A DNA stretch of 64,000 nucleotides from Metaruminococcus_A gallistercoris (GCA_904394975.1 CAJFNQ010000020.1:30175-94174), one strand, 5' to 3'. Positions 33,408 to 42,255 are shown, numbered from the stretch's first letter. Notes: generated from the letters alone by a model not told the origin. Translations and numbers: made by a program.

Positions 33408-34367
33408 TCAGATGGTGCAGCGGATGGCTACCCAGCCGTTATCCTCGTTGATTGCAACAATGCGGATTCCCGCTTTTTCAATGGCGGCGACAACGTCTTC
33501 CTTGCGGGTGTCAATGATTCCAGAGGTGATAAAGACTCCGCCGGGTTTCAAAAATTGAGGGATGTCCGGGCAAAGGCGGATGATTACATCTGCCACGATG
33601 TTTGCGCAGATGACATCGTATGTTCCGGTTATTTTGTCGGTCAGGTCGCCGACATAGGTAGTCAGGCGGTCTTCCACATGGTTGAGCGCCGCGTTTTCCA
33701 AGGCAATTTTTGCGGCCAGTTCATCAATATCAACTCCGACCGCTCGTTTGGCGCCCAACAGAAGAGAGGCAACTGCCAGAATGCCGCTTCCGCAGCCGAC
33801 ATCCAGCATCTCATCGTCCGGTTTTACAGCTTGCTCCAGCAGTTCCAGACAGAGACGGGTGCTGGCATGAGTGCCGGTTCCAAACGCCATACCGGGGTCG
33901 AGTACCAGTTTGACCCGTTCGTCATTCGCTACCTCATCCAGCTCCCAGGAAGGAACCACCAGAAGCTTTTCTCCAATGGGGGTGGGGTGATAATACTGCT
34001 TCCAAACGGTTGCCCAATCTTCTTCGTGGACGGTTGCGCGGTTTAAACGCAGAGAACCAAGTTCTACACCATCGCAAAGAGAGGGGAGGGTTTTCAGTCC
34101 GCCCTGGATGGAAAGAAACATGTCCTGCCCCTGCGCGTTGTCCGGCAGGTAAAAGGTGATCACCGTTTGAGCGTCTTTGAGCTTCATCAGTTCTTCATCC
34201 ACATAGTCCCAGTGGATTTCGGTGTCGCCCAGAAAATGTTCAAAATCCTGCGCGTCCTGAATTTCCACACCGCCTACGCCGTGTTCAATGAGAAACGCGC
34301 TTACGATTTCAATGCCTTCGGTGGTTGTGTCCAGCGTCACCTTGGTCCAGCTATCCGCAGTCTGCAT
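33408..34367 (-). CDS. prmA: Ribosomal protein L11 methyltransferase
   Basis: The product has 319 residues. The SAM-dependent Rossmann domain shows LDVGCGSGILAVA, the preceding DPGMAFGTGTHASTRLCLELL and the ANIVADVI catalytic-pocket motif typical of PrmA. The N-terminal L11-recognition domain is present. It trimethylates L11, whose gene rplK is 9 kb away. It starts 12 bases after ychF with AAGGAGGAG upstream. Confidence 0.95.
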   Translation of the reverse strand: MQTADSWTKVTLDTTTEGIEIVSAFLIEHGVGGVEIQDAQDFEHFLGDTEIHWDYVDEELMKLKDAQTVITFYLPDNAQGQDMFLSIQGGLKTLPSLCDGVELGSLRLNRATVHEEDWATVWKQYYHPTPIGEKLLVVPSWELDEVANDERVKLVLDPGMAFGTGTHASTRLCLELLEQAVKPDDEMLDVGCGSGILAVASLLLGAKRAVGVDIDELAAKIALENAALNHVEDRLTTYVGDLTDKITGTYDVICANIVADVIIRLCPDIPQFLKPGGVFITSGIIDTRKEDVVAAIEKAGIRIVAINEDNGWVAIRCTI

Positions 34368-34379
34368 ACAGGCTCCTCC

Positions 34380-35474
34380 TTATACATTAAAGCGGAAGAG
34401 AACAATGTCCCCGTCCTGCATTACATAGTCTTTGCCTTCCAAGCGGACCAGCCCTTTTTCTTTTGCTGCCGCCATGGAACCGCACGCCATAAGGTCGTCG
34501 AAGGAGATGACTTCGGCGCGGATGAATCCACGCTCAAAATCGGTGTGGATTTTTCCGGCTGCCTGCGGTGCTTTTGTTCCTTTGGTGATGGTCCATGCCC
34601 GCACTTCCGGTTTGCCCGCGGTCAGGTAGGAGATCAACCCCAGAAGGGAATATCCCTCGGTGATGATACGGTCGAGGCCGGATTGGGTAAGGTGCAGTTC
34701 TTCCAAAAACATCGCTTTGTCCTCAGCGGACATATCGGCGATCTCTTCTTCGATTTTGGCACAGATGGGGAGAACAGCGGAGTGCTCCGCGTCTGCCAGC
34801 TCTTTTACCTCTTTATAAAAGGGGTTTTCGTCAATGCCGTTGATAAAATCATCCTCACACATATTAGCGGCGTAGATGACCGGCATGTTGGAAAGCAGAG
34901 CGACGTTCTTGACCATTTCGCGCTGTTCAGGTGTATAGTCAAACGAGCGGGCACTGTTTCCGGCTTCCAGATGAGCATGCAGCGCTTCCAGAAATTCCAG
35001 CTCTGTCTGATATTTTTTATCCGCCTTTACCATTTTGCGGACCTTGTCAATTCTTCGGTCGAGGATTTCCAGGTCGGAAAAGACCAGTTCCAGGTTGATG
35101 GTCTCAATGTCCCTTTTGGGGCCGATGCTGCCGTCTACATGGATGATATCCGGGTCCTCAAAACAACGGACAACGTGTACAATGGCGTCTACCTCACGGA
35201 TGTTGGAAAGGAACTTGTTGCCCAATCCTTCACCTTTGGACGCGCCTTTGACAAGCCCCGCGATGTCAACAAATTCCAGTGTAGCCGGTGTGAATTTATC
35301 CGGATGATACATTTCCGCCAGTGCATCCAGCCGCTTGTCCGGAACGGAAACAACGCCCACGTTCGGCTCGATGGTGCAGAACGGGTAGTTTGCGGATTCC
35401 GCCCCCGCGTTTGTCAAGGCATTAAACAATGTACTTTTTCCAACATTTGGAAGACCTACCATACCAAGTTTCAT
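34380..35474 (-). CDS. ychF: Redox-regulated ribosome-associated ATPase YchF/EngD
   Basis: The product has 364 residues. Visible are G1 GLPNVGKST (residues 6-14), G3 DIAGL and the variant G4 motif NMCE, which gives ATP rather than GTP preference in this family. A coiled-coil insertion and a C-terminal TGS-like domain follow. It has its own promoter at 35511-35538 and AGGAG upstream. Confidence 0.96.
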   Translation of the reverse strand: MKLGMVGLPNVGKSTLFNALTNAGAESANYPFCTIEPNVGVVSVPDKRLDALAEMYHPDKFTPATLEFVDIAGLVKGASKGEGLGNKFLSNIREVDAIVHVVRCFEDPDIIHVDGSIGPKRDIETINLELVFSDLEILDRRIDKVRKMVKADKKYQTELEFLEALHAHLEAGNSARSFDYTPEQREMVKNVALLSNMPVIYAANMCEDDFINGIDENPFYKEVKELADAEHSAVLPICAKIEEEIADMSAEDKAMFLEELHLTQSGLDRIITEGYSLLGLISYLTAGKPEVRAWTITKGTKAPQAAGKIHTDFERGFIRAEVISFDDLMACGSMAAAKEKGLVRLEGKDYVMQDGDIVLFRFNV

Positions 35475-35510
35475 ATTGAACGCTCCTGTATTCCGCCAAA
35501 AAGCGGCTTT

Positions 35511-35538
35511 ATTTTAAACGAATTGTATAATTAAGCAA
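35511..35538 (-). promoter_or_regulatory. ychF promoter
   Basis: On the minus strand TTGCTT (35538-35533), 16-base spacer, TAAAAT (35516-35511), about 37 bases upstream of ychF. It could give ychF-prmA expression independent of the upstream genes. Confidence 0.6.
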
Positions 35539-35551
35539 AATAATACAAATA

Positions 35552-36799
35552 TCAATAAACAACGGCGCCGTATTTCCGGGCGATCTCTTGCAGAAAGTCG
35601 TGATCCAGAGCGCTGCGCGTGTCTACAACCGCACGCCCGCTGTATAAAAGCAGTGCGGTTTTTAAGGCGAGCTCATTGTCTGAAAGCAGACTGACTGGCA
35701 GTTTTGCCATGTGATCATTTTCCGCGAAGGCGATGGCCTCGTCCATAGTATCAATTTGGATGGAGATAATGTCGTAACTTTCGTCTTCCATCTCCATCAA
35801 TTGGTCGGACATATCCGAAGACGGGCGAAGAATGGGTGAAAATTCCACCATATCCAAGTCATAACAGAAGGTATCGTGCACGCTGGTGAGTACCAGTTCA
35901 CGAGAGTGATGTTCCCGTTTGACCGATGAGAAATCAAACCCATCCATCTCCTGCCGCACAGCCGTGAGGTGTTCGGGAGTAGTGCCGCAGCATCCACCCG
36001 CAATGGTGACGCCGGCCCGGAACAGAGCGGAAAACCCTTTTGCAAACTCCTGTGGAGAAAGCGAAAACGCCGGTGCGTCATGTGTTTGTGGGCAGCTTGC
36101 CGCCGGTTTCGCGAAAAGAGGGATCTTCGCAAAAGCGGAAAGCTCTTCAAACAAAGGAGCCATTTGTTCTGGAGAAAGAGAACAGTTGAGGCCAAACGCG
36201 CAGATGCCCAGTTCCTGCAGCACAACAAGGCAGGTGAGCGCTGTTGTGCCCGAAGCGGTCTTTCCTTCGTCATCTACTGTAATGCTGGCCATGACCGGCA
36301 GATCAAACCGACGGCAGGCAAGCACGGCAGCGCGGACATCGGTAAGAGAGGTCATCGTTTCAATGACGAAAAGGTCCACGCCCGCCTGCTTGAGCGCATA
36401 AGCCTGTTCGGCGTATATACTGACAAGCTTTGAAAAGGTGCCTTCCTCTTCCGGGCCGATGGGCAGCCCCGCTGAAGAAAGGTCGCCTGCAAGCAGGATT
36501 GATTTTTCTGCTCCTGCTTGTTCAATGGCCCGGCGGCTCAGTGACACCAGGCGGTGATTCAGTTCCGTCACCTGATGCCCCATTCCATAAGCGGAAAGCC
36601 GCGCGCGGTTTCCGCCGAAGGTTGGAGTATATAACAAATCGGCTCCGGAACGGATAAAATCGGACTGCAGGCGGATGAGCTCATCCGGATGGTCCAACGC
36701 GAATTGTTCAGTACAGTGTGTTGGTTCCAGCCCAGTGTGTTTTAAGCTGGTCCCGGTTGCACCGTCTAAAAGCCAGTGCCCCCGTTGGGGAAAATCCAT
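35552..36799 (-). CDS. Homocysteine S-methyltransferase domain protein with short C-terminal extension
   Basis: The product has 415 residues. Residues 1-280 form the zinc-dependent homocysteine-binding barrel: LLDGATGTSL at the start and zinc ligands in GLNCSLSP and GGCCGTTPEH. The last 130 residues resemble a shortened pterin-binding-type segment (LPVSLLSDNELALKTALLL) but lack the canonical folate motifs, and there is no cobalamin domain. It may use another methyl donor or be a module of a split MetH. It sits between argS and ychF. Confidence 0.82.
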   Translation of the reverse strand: MDFPQRGHWLLDGATGTSLKHTGLEPTHCTEQFALDHPDELIRLQSDFIRSGADLLYTPTFGGNRARLSAYGMGHQVTELNHRLVSLSRRAIEQAGAEKSILLAGDLSSAGLPIGPEEEGTFSKLVSIYAEQAYALKQAGVDLFVIETMTSLTDVRAAVLACRRFDLPVMASITVDDEGKTASGTTALTCLVVLQELGICAFGLNCSLSPEQMAPLFEELSAFAKIPLFAKPAASCPQTHDAPAFSLSPQEFAKGFSALFRAGVTIAGGCCGTTPEHLTAVRQEMDGFDFSSVKREHHSRELVLTSVHDTFCYDLDMVEFSPILRPSSDMSDQLMEMEDESYDIISIQIDTMDEAIAFAENDHMAKLPVSLLSDNELALKTALLLYSGRAVVDTRSALDHDFLQEIARKYGAVVY

Positions 36800-36831
36800 A
36801 ACATCCTCCAATCAAAAACAGTTTAGCCGGA

Positions 36832-38577
36832 TCACATGGTGACCGGAGCGGAAATATGCAGCATGCCAAGCAGGTTGGAAAGGACCGTTTTAGTTGCAAG
36901 GCAGAGCGCAAGCCGTGCCTGCATCAGATCCTCTTCACCGCATTTTACACGGCATGCGTTGTAGAATTTGTGGAACAGGGAAGCGAGTTCGCTCGCGTAC
37001 CGTGTCATACGGGACGGATCGTAATTCTTCGCGGCTTCAATGATCTCATTCGGGTAGGATGCAATGAAGCGGATGAGTTCGATTTCTTCCGGCGCGGTGA
37101 GAAGAGAAAGTTCCTTGCCGGTCACCGCTTTCGGCGAAATCCCTTCCGCGGCAAGATTGGAAAGGATGCTGCAGATGCGCGCGTGCGCGTACTGCACATA
37201 ATAGACCGGATTCTGGGAGGACTGCTCTACCGCGAGGCCAAGGTCAAAATCAAAGTGAGAGCTTGCTTCCCGGAGGTTAAAGAAGAAACGCGCCGCATCC
37301 ACCGGAACTTCATCCAGAAGATCGGTAAGGGTCAGCGACTTTCCGGTGCGCTTGCTCACACGCACGGTCTCACCGTTTCGCATGAGGCGAACCAGCTGCA
37401 TCAGTACAACGTCCAGCTTGTTTCCATCCAGGCCGATAGCGTCCATGGCGCCTTTTAAGCGGGCAACATGTCCATGATGGTCAGCGCCCCAAATGTTAAT
37501 GACCCGGTCGAATCCGCGCACCGCGAATTTATTGTAGTGGTAGGCAATGTCCGCCGCGAAGTAGGTCGGCGTTCCGTTTGCGCGGATGAGAACATCGTCT
37601 TTCAGTTCAAGCTTTGCGATTTCCTCTTCGCTCTTGCCCTGCGCCAGCAGATTTTTGTGCAGGATCTCCGCGTTTTTGTACCAGACGGCGCCGTCCTTTT
37701 CGTAGGTGTAGCCACGCTCGGTCAGTTTGTTGATCGCGTCCATGACAGCACCGCTTTCATGCAGGCTGCTCTCACGGAACCATACGTCGTATTCGATTCC
37801 GTAGCGGGAAAGGTCGCGCTTAAGGCCGGCGATGTTGAGCGGGAGCGCGTAATCGACCAACGCCTTGCGCCGCTCCTCTTCCGGCTTGTCCAGGTAAGAG
37901 TCACCGTGCAGCTCGGCGAATTTGCGTGCGTGTTCGGTAATATCCGCGCCGTGGTAAGCGTCTTCCGGCAGCGGAACTGCTTCTTCCCCTTTGAAGATCT
38001 GCTGATAACGCACATCCAGAGAAAGAGCAAACTTGTTGATCTGATTTCCAGCATCGTTGATGTAGAATTCCTTGGTTACGTCAAATCCCGCATGCTCCAG
38101 CACCGAAGCAAGGCTGTCACCGATTACACCGCCGCGCGCGTTGCCGATGTGCATGGGCCCGGTGGGATTGGCGGAAACGAACTCCACCATATATTTTTTG
38201 CCTTTTCCGTAATCGGAGCGGCCGTAATTTTCACCTTCTTCGCTGACTGCGAGGACGGTATCCTCAAACCAGCGGTGCGAAAGGAAGAAATTCAAAAAGC
38301 CTGCCCCCGCGATTTCTACCCGTTCAAAGCAGCTTCCGTCCAGCACGATGTGCTTGGCGATTGCTTCCGCGATTTTGCGGGGAGCCATCCGGAATGCCTT
38401 GGCGGAAACCATGGCGATATTTGCGGCAAAATCCCCGTGTGACTTATCCGCTGGGATCTGGATGGTGTAGGCCGGGATGGGCTCTGCGGGAAGTTCACCC
38501 TCACCAATGGCCTGTCCCAGTGCGTTCATGAGCAGATCGCTTAACTGCTCGTTAGCGGATTTAACCAGATTTTTCAT
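36832..38577 (-). CDS. argS: Arginyl-tRNA synthetase
   Basis: The product has 581 residues. It has an N-terminal Add-1 domain, the HIGH motif in GPMHIGNARGG (near 135), the class-I KMSKS-like VSKRTGKSLTL and a C-terminal DALR anticodon domain ending APVTM. It follows the DUF1934 gene by 24 bases, as ywiB-argS in Bacillus. Confidence 0.97.
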   Translation of the reverse strand: MKNLVKSANEQLSDLLMNALGQAIGEGELPAEPIPAYTIQIPADKSHGDFAANIAMVSAKAFRMAPRKIAEAIAKHIVLDGSCFERVEIAGAGFLNFFLSHRWFEDTVLAVSEEGENYGRSDYGKGKKYMVEFVSANPTGPMHIGNARGGVIGDSLASVLEHAGFDVTKEFYINDAGNQINKFALSLDVRYQQIFKGEEAVPLPEDAYHGADITEHARKFAELHGDSYLDKPEEERRKALVDYALPLNIAGLKRDLSRYGIEYDVWFRESSLHESGAVMDAINKLTERGYTYEKDGAVWYKNAEILHKNLLAQGKSEEEIAKLELKDDVLIRANGTPTYFAADIAYHYNKFAVRGFDRVINIWGADHHGHVARLKGAMDAIGLDGNKLDVVLMQLVRLMRNGETVRVSKRTGKSLTLTDLLDEVPVDAARFFFNLREASSHFDFDLGLAVEQSSQNPVYYVQYAHARICSILSNLAAEGISPKAVTGKELSLLTAPEEIELIRFIASYPNEIIEAAKNYDPSRMTRYASELASLFHKFYNACRVKCGEEDLMQARLALCLATKTVLSNLLGMLHISAPVTM

Positions 38578-38601
38578 TCGCTTTATACCCTCCGTAATAT
38601 T

Positions 38602-39024
38602 CTACTCGCTTTTTACATTAATGGTCACTTCATTTTCACTCAGAAAGACCGAGTTAACATCCAATTGGTACTTAAAATAGATCTGCCCACCCTCGTCGGT
38701 CAGGCGGTTTCGGATTTCTTCGGCAAAAACGCCGATTTGAAGATCACCGGCAACGGTTCCGTAGAACCCCACATTGCGCACACCGCGTTCAATGGTGAGC
38801 TCAGACCGGCTGGCGCCTGTTCTGCGCATGGAGATCTTTCGCTCATCCTCCAGCTTGAGGGTGGTGCGGCAGCCTTCATAACCGGTCGCTTCCGATTCGT
38901 CGTAGATGAGATAATATTTGCCGTTCTGACGGCAGAGAAGTCCTTCGGTCAGCAGCTCGGTCACATCGGTGCCCTCGTCGTTCTGCTGACGGCCGCGGAT
39001 CTCAATAAAAACATCCTTTTTCAT
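38602..39024 (-). CDS. DUF1934 protein (YwiB-like)
   Basis: The product has 140 residues and is predicted as a calycin-like beta-barrel. It begins MKKDVFIEIRGRQQ and has the DUF1934 patterns YYLIYDE and TLKLEDERKISMRRTG. It is commonly next to argS. Its function is unknown. Confidence 0.85.
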   Translation of the reverse strand: MKKDVFIEIRGRQQNDEGTDVTELLTEGLLCRQNGKYYLIYDESEATGYEGCRTTLKLEDERKISMRRTGASRSELTIERGVRNVGFYGTVAGDLQIGVFAEEIRNRLTDEGGQIYFKYQLDVNSVFLSENEVTINVKSE

Positions 39025-39033
39025 GATTCACCT

Positions 39034-39849
39034 CTAAAGGCTGTCAACGTCTACCAGATTCACCTCGGCGGAGACCTGCTCCTGTAAAAAGATGGAAGCC
39101 ACCTCGCTGAAGGATTCCGGATCGTCACTTACAAAATATTCGGTATGCCCGGGAAGGGATTCGTCGCCGAGCAGATCGTTCTTCATTAAAATGCGCTCAG
39201 TCTGCCTTGCGGTCTCCACTGCTGGATTTACCAGTGTGACCTCTTCGCCCACAACATCGCCGATCAGTTCGCTGATGATCGGATAATGGGTGCAGCCGAG
39301 GATGAGCGTATCCACCTCGCCGTGCAAAAACGGCTGGAGATACTGTTCGGCGACCAGACGGGTGACCGGATTGCTTCGTTCGATATAACCGTTTTCCACA
39401 AGGGGGACAAAAAGCGGACATGCTTTTCCGATGACAATGGTGTTGGGCCGGATGCCGCGCATGGCTTTTCCATACGCTCCGCTTTTAATGGAGGCCGGGG
39501 TGGCGATCACGCCGATATGCCCGGTGTGGGAAACGCTGCATGCTGCCTGAGCGGCAGGAAGCAGAATGTTGCAGTAAGGCACATCAAGGTGACTGGTTTG
39601 TTCCTTTGTCAGATTGGCGCTTACCGTTCCGCAGGCCGCAATAATCATTTTGACATTTTTGGAAAGCAGAAACCGAATGTCCTGCATGGCGTATTTAATA
39701 ATGGTCTGCCGGCTGCGGGTACCATAAGGGACACGGCCGGTGTCGCCGAAATATACAATATTTTCGTGGGGAAGCTGTTTGTGCAGTTCCTTGACAACGG
39801 TAATTCCGCCAAGGCCGGAGTCGAATACACCAATTGGGCGGTTATCCAA
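39034..39849 (-). CDS. murI: Glutamate racemase
   Basis: The enzyme makes D-glutamate for peptidoglycan. From the TTG at 39849 the product has 271 residues starting MDNRPIGVFDSGLGG. The two catalytic cysteines are in AACGTVSANL and LGCTHYP. The first motif reads CGT rather than the common CNT. The TTG lies inside the last codons of ddl, an 8-base overlap that couples translation. Confidence 0.93.
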   Translation of the reverse strand: MDNRPIGVFDSGLGGITVVKELHKQLPHENIVYFGDTGRVPYGTRSRQTIIKYAMQDIRFLLSKNVKMIIAACGTVSANLTKEQTSHLDVPYCNILLPAAQAACSVSHTGHIGVIATPASIKSGAYGKAMRGIRPNTIVIGKACPLFVPLVENGYIERSNPVTRLVAEQYLQPFLHGEVDTLILGCTHYPIISELIGDVVGEEVTLVNPAVETARQTERILMKNDLLGDESLPGHTEYFVSDDPESFSEVASIFLQEQVSAEVNLVDVDSL

Positions 39850-40918
39850 TCTTCTCTTCCTTCCTTTCGAACGCGAGAGCGATGAGGCGATCAATCAGTT
39901 CGCTGTAAGAAACGCCTTCTGCTTCCCACATTTTGGAATACATGCTGATGTTTGTAAAGCCCGGCAGGGTGTTGATCTCGTTTAAAATAACCGATCCGTC
40001 TTCTTTCACAAAGAAGTCAACACGGGAAAGTCCGCTGCAACCCAGCGCACGGTAGGCTTTGATCGCCGTCGCGCGAACCAGGTCGGTCTCCATAGGGCTG
40101 ATTTTTGCGGGGATATCGAGCCGGGTGGTGCCGGACACATACTTGGCGTCAAAATCGTAAAACTCGCTTAACGGAGTGATCTGCCCGGGGACGGAGGCCT
40201 TCGGCTCGCGGTTGCCGAGCACAGCGCACTCCACCTCGGCGCCGATGATGGTCTCTTCAACGATCGCTTTGCTGTCCACCGTCAATGCGAGATCCAGCGC
40301 GGCGGCGAGTTCGTCGCGGTCATGCGCTTTGCTGATGCCTACGGAGGACCCTGCGTTTGCCGGTTTGACAAACATGGGGTAGCCAAGCGCCTGTTCATAT
40401 TCCGAAACAAAATCATCCAGATTCGGCCGTTGGTCGGCTGTCACGATCCGCCACTTCGCGGTGCGGACACCAGCTGCGTCCAGGATCGTATGAGTGAACT
40501 GTTTATCCATGCAGTTGGCGGAAGCAATGGTAGAGCAGCCAACGTAAGGAATGCCGCTGAGTTCAAACAGCCCTTGAATGGTGCCGTCTTCTCCGTTCTG
40601 CCCATGCAGGACAGGGAAAACGCAGTCAATCGGAACCGTTTCTGTTTGTCCGTTTTCAATTTTCAGGATACCGTGATGCGAACGGTCCGGGCTGAGAACA
40701 GCGGTTGATAAAGACGCGTCCCTTTCCCAGGACTGATCGGTGATGTCCCGCTCGCCGTCGCCAAGATAAAGCCAGCGGCCGTCTTTGGTGATCCCAACAC
40801 AGACGACATTGTACTTTTCTCTGGATATATTGTTTAAAACCGAAGTGGCAGATAACAGGGAAATATCATGCTCGCTGGATACACCGCCGAATAATACAGC
40901 CACGGTTGTTTTTGACAT
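39842..40918 (-). CDS. ddl: D-alanine--D-alanine ligase
   Basis: The product has 358 residues from the ATG at 40918 (GGAGG 7 bases upstream). It has an ATP-grasp fold with LFGGVSSEHDISLLSA at the N-terminus, PVLHGQNGEDGTIQG, and the omega-loop YDFDAKY expected for D-Ala-D-Ala rather than D-Ala-D-Lac synthesis. INTLPGFT is near the end. It is first in a run of minus-strand genes and paired with murI. Confidence 0.95.
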   Translation of the reverse strand: MSKTTVAVLFGGVSSEHDISLLSATSVLNNISREKYNVVCVGITKDGRWLYLGDGERDITDQSWERDASLSTAVLSPDRSHHGILKIENGQTETVPIDCVFPVLHGQNGEDGTIQGLFELSGIPYVGCSTIASANCMDKQFTHTILDAAGVRTAKWRIVTADQRPNLDDFVSEYEQALGYPMFVKPANAGSSVGISKAHDRDELAAALDLALTVDSKAIVEETIIGAEVECAVLGNREPKASVPGQITPLSEFYDFDAKYVSGTTRLDIPAKISPMETDLVRATAIKAYRALGCSGLSRVDFFVKEDGSVILNEINTLPGFTNISMYSKMWEAEGVSYSELIDRLIALAFERKEEKIG

Positions 40919-40970
40919 GACAAAGCCTCCAAACAAAAATGATTCATTCTCACACACATATACATGATTT

Positions 40971-40999
40971 ATCATACCATATTTTAAATGGTTGTGCAA
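40971..40999 (-). promoter_or_regulatory. ddl promoter
   Basis: On the minus strand TTGCAC (40999-40994), 17-base spacer, TGG-TATGAT (-10 at 40976-40971). It lies back to back with the rpmG promoter. Confidence 0.75.
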
Positions 41000-41014
41000 A
41001 CCCGATTTTGCGGT

Positions 41015-41044
41015 TTGTAAACACGGGAAAAGATGTGCTATAAT
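41015..41044 (+). promoter_or_regulatory. Promoter of the rpmG-secE-nusG-rplK-rplA operon
   Basis: TTGTAA (41015-41020), 18-base spacer, TGC-TATAAT (-10 at 41039-41044), an extended -10. The predicted start near 41051 gives a leader of about 178 bases. Confidence 0.8.
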
Positions 41045-41126
41045 TATATAGTATAAAACAAAGAAAAAGAACCATTTAGAATTACTGCGCTTTCCCGCAA
41101 AAAACACTTGACGGGGAGGATGTTTT

Positions 41127-41201
41127 ATGCTATCATTATTATTACCTCTAAAAGGGTTTATTTTTTTGCGGTTTTTCGCGCCCTTTTACGAGGGAGGCTA
41201 A
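41127..41201 (+). CDS. Leucine/phenylalanine-rich leader ORF (24 codons)
   Basis: Within the rpmG leader, GGGGAGGA (41113-41120) is 6 bases before an ATG that opens a 24-codon frame: MLSLLLPLKGF, then a hydrophobic run to FYEGG and TAA. Five Leu codons are CTA or TTA, unlike the CTG/CTT/CTC usage of nearby ribosomal genes. Its second half overlaps a hairpin (41145-41148 plus 41149-41156 with 41181-41188 plus 41190-41193). It could be a leader peptide; it may also be chance. Confidence 0.4.
   Translation: MLSLLLPLKGFIFLRFFAPFYEGG
41145..41193 (+). promoter_or_regulatory. rpmG leader hairpin
   Basis: CCTC-TAAAAGGG pairs with CCCTTTTA-C-GAGG: 12 bp with a single bulged C, and a large T-rich loop that contains a small GCG/CGC stem. 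It overlaps the leader ORF and the GAGGGAGG that could act as a second ribosome site. No terminator T-run follows. Confidence 0.5.
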
Positions 41202-41228
41202 CAAAAACCGTTATCGGGAGGTGCCGAA

Positions 41229-41378
41229 ATGAGAGTAAAAATTACATTGGCTTGTTCTGAGTGCAAACAGAGAAACTACAACACCATGAAGAACAAGAAA
41301 AACGATCCGGACAGACTTGAAATGAACAAGTACTGCCGTTTCTGCCGCAAACACACACTTCACAAAGAAACCAAGTAA
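41229..41378 (+). CDS. rpmG: 50S ribosomal protein L33, zinc form
   Basis: The product has 49 residues: MRVKITLACSECKQRNY and KYCRFCRKHTLHKETK. The two CxxC pairs bind zinc. GGGAGGTG lies 6 bases upstream. rpmG-secE-nusG is the standard order. Confidence 0.97.
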   Translation: MRVKITLACSECKQRNYNTMKNKKNDPDRLEMNKYCRFCRKHTLHKETK

Positions 41379-41397
41379 AACGGGAAGGGTGAAACGA

Positions 41398-41655
41398 ATG
41401 GCCAAAAAAGATGTTGCTGAAAAGGCTGCGGCAAAAACGAAAAAGCCGGAAAAGAAAAACGGCTTTTTCAAACGGATGACCCGTTTCTTCAAGGACCTGA
41501 AAGGCGAGTTCAAGAAGATCGTTTGGCCAAGCAAAAAACAGGTGGTCAACAATACGCTTGTTGTACTTGCGGTAGTAATCGTATTGGGCGTGTTTGTGGC
41601 TGCGCTGGACACTGTTTTGAGTCTGATCGTTCATTTCGTCCTGCAGCAGGCATAA
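41398..41655 (+). CDS. secE: Preprotein translocase subunit SecE
   Basis: The product has 85 residues from the ATG at 41398. A basic N-terminal half ends in the conserved amphipathic FFKDLKGEFKKIVWPSKKQV, followed by one membrane segment. It partners SecY. The position before nusG is diagnostic. Confidence 0.95.
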   Translation: MAKKDVAEKAAAKTKKPEKKNGFFKRMTRFFKDLKGEFKKIVWPSKKQVVNNTLVVLAVVIVLGVFVAALDTVLSLIVHFVLQQA

Positions 41656-41691
41656 CCATTCCGTCTGCCGTCGGGTCTGTGGAGGTGCGCT

Positions 41692-42216
41692 ATGTCGGAA
41701 ACTGCGAGATGGTATGTTGTGCACACCTATTCCGGTTATGAGAACAAGGTTGCGCAGAACATTGAAAAAGTTGTTGAAAACCATCAGCTTCATGATTTGA
41801 TCCATGAAGTACGGGTCCCGACCGAGACCGTTGTTGAGGTCAAGGACAACAAAAAGCGCGAGGTTGAGCGCAAGATCTTTCCGGGCTATGTGCTTGTAAA
41901 GATGATTTTAACCGATGATTCCTGGTATGTCGTTCGGAACATCCGCGGTGTAACAGGTTTCGTGGGTCCGGCTTCCAAGCCCATTCCGCTTACGGAAAAA
42001 GAGGTTGAGGCGCTTGGTGTGGAGACACATCAGGTCAATGTCGACTATGCCGTTGGCGACAATGTGAAGATTGTTTCCGGACCGTTGGAAGGCTTTATTG
42101 GTCTTGTAGACGAGCTTGATCCTGACCAGAATAAGGTCAAGCTGACCGTTTCCATGTTTGGGCGTGAAACGCCGGTTGAACTGGAACTGGAACAGGTCGT
42201 TGCCGTCAAGGATTAA
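41692..42216 (+). CDS. nusG: Transcription termination/antitermination factor NusG
   Basis: The product has 174 residues. The NGN domain begins ARWYVVHTYSGYENKVA, and the KOW motif is VKIVSGPLEGFIGLVDEL near 130. NusG links RNA polymerase to the ribosome and controls pausing. GGAGGTG lies 5 bases upstream. Confidence 0.97.
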   Translation: MSETARWYVVHTYSGYENKVAQNIEKVVENHQLHDLIHEVRVPTETVVEVKDNKKREVERKIFPGYVLVKMILTDDSWYVVRNIRGVTGFVGPASKPIPLTEKEVEALGVETHQVNVDYAVGDNVKIVSGPLEGFIGLVDELDPDQNKVKLTVSMFGRETPVELELEQVVAVKD

Positions 42217-42224
42217 AGGCTTCC

Positions 42225-42240
42225 GCCGGGGGTACCCGGC
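42225..42240 (+). promoter_or_regulatory. Hairpin after nusG
   Basis: GCCGGG (42225-42230) pairs with CCCGGC (42235-42240) around GGTA, with no T-run. It lies upstream of the L1-site-like hairpin in the rplK leader. Confidence 0.45.
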
Positions 42241-42255
42241 ATTCAGCATGGGACG

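Noticed and set aside
34167..35534. 455-codon plus-strand frame opposite ychF
   Set aside because: There is no ribosome site or protein family; ychF on the other strand has complete motifs.
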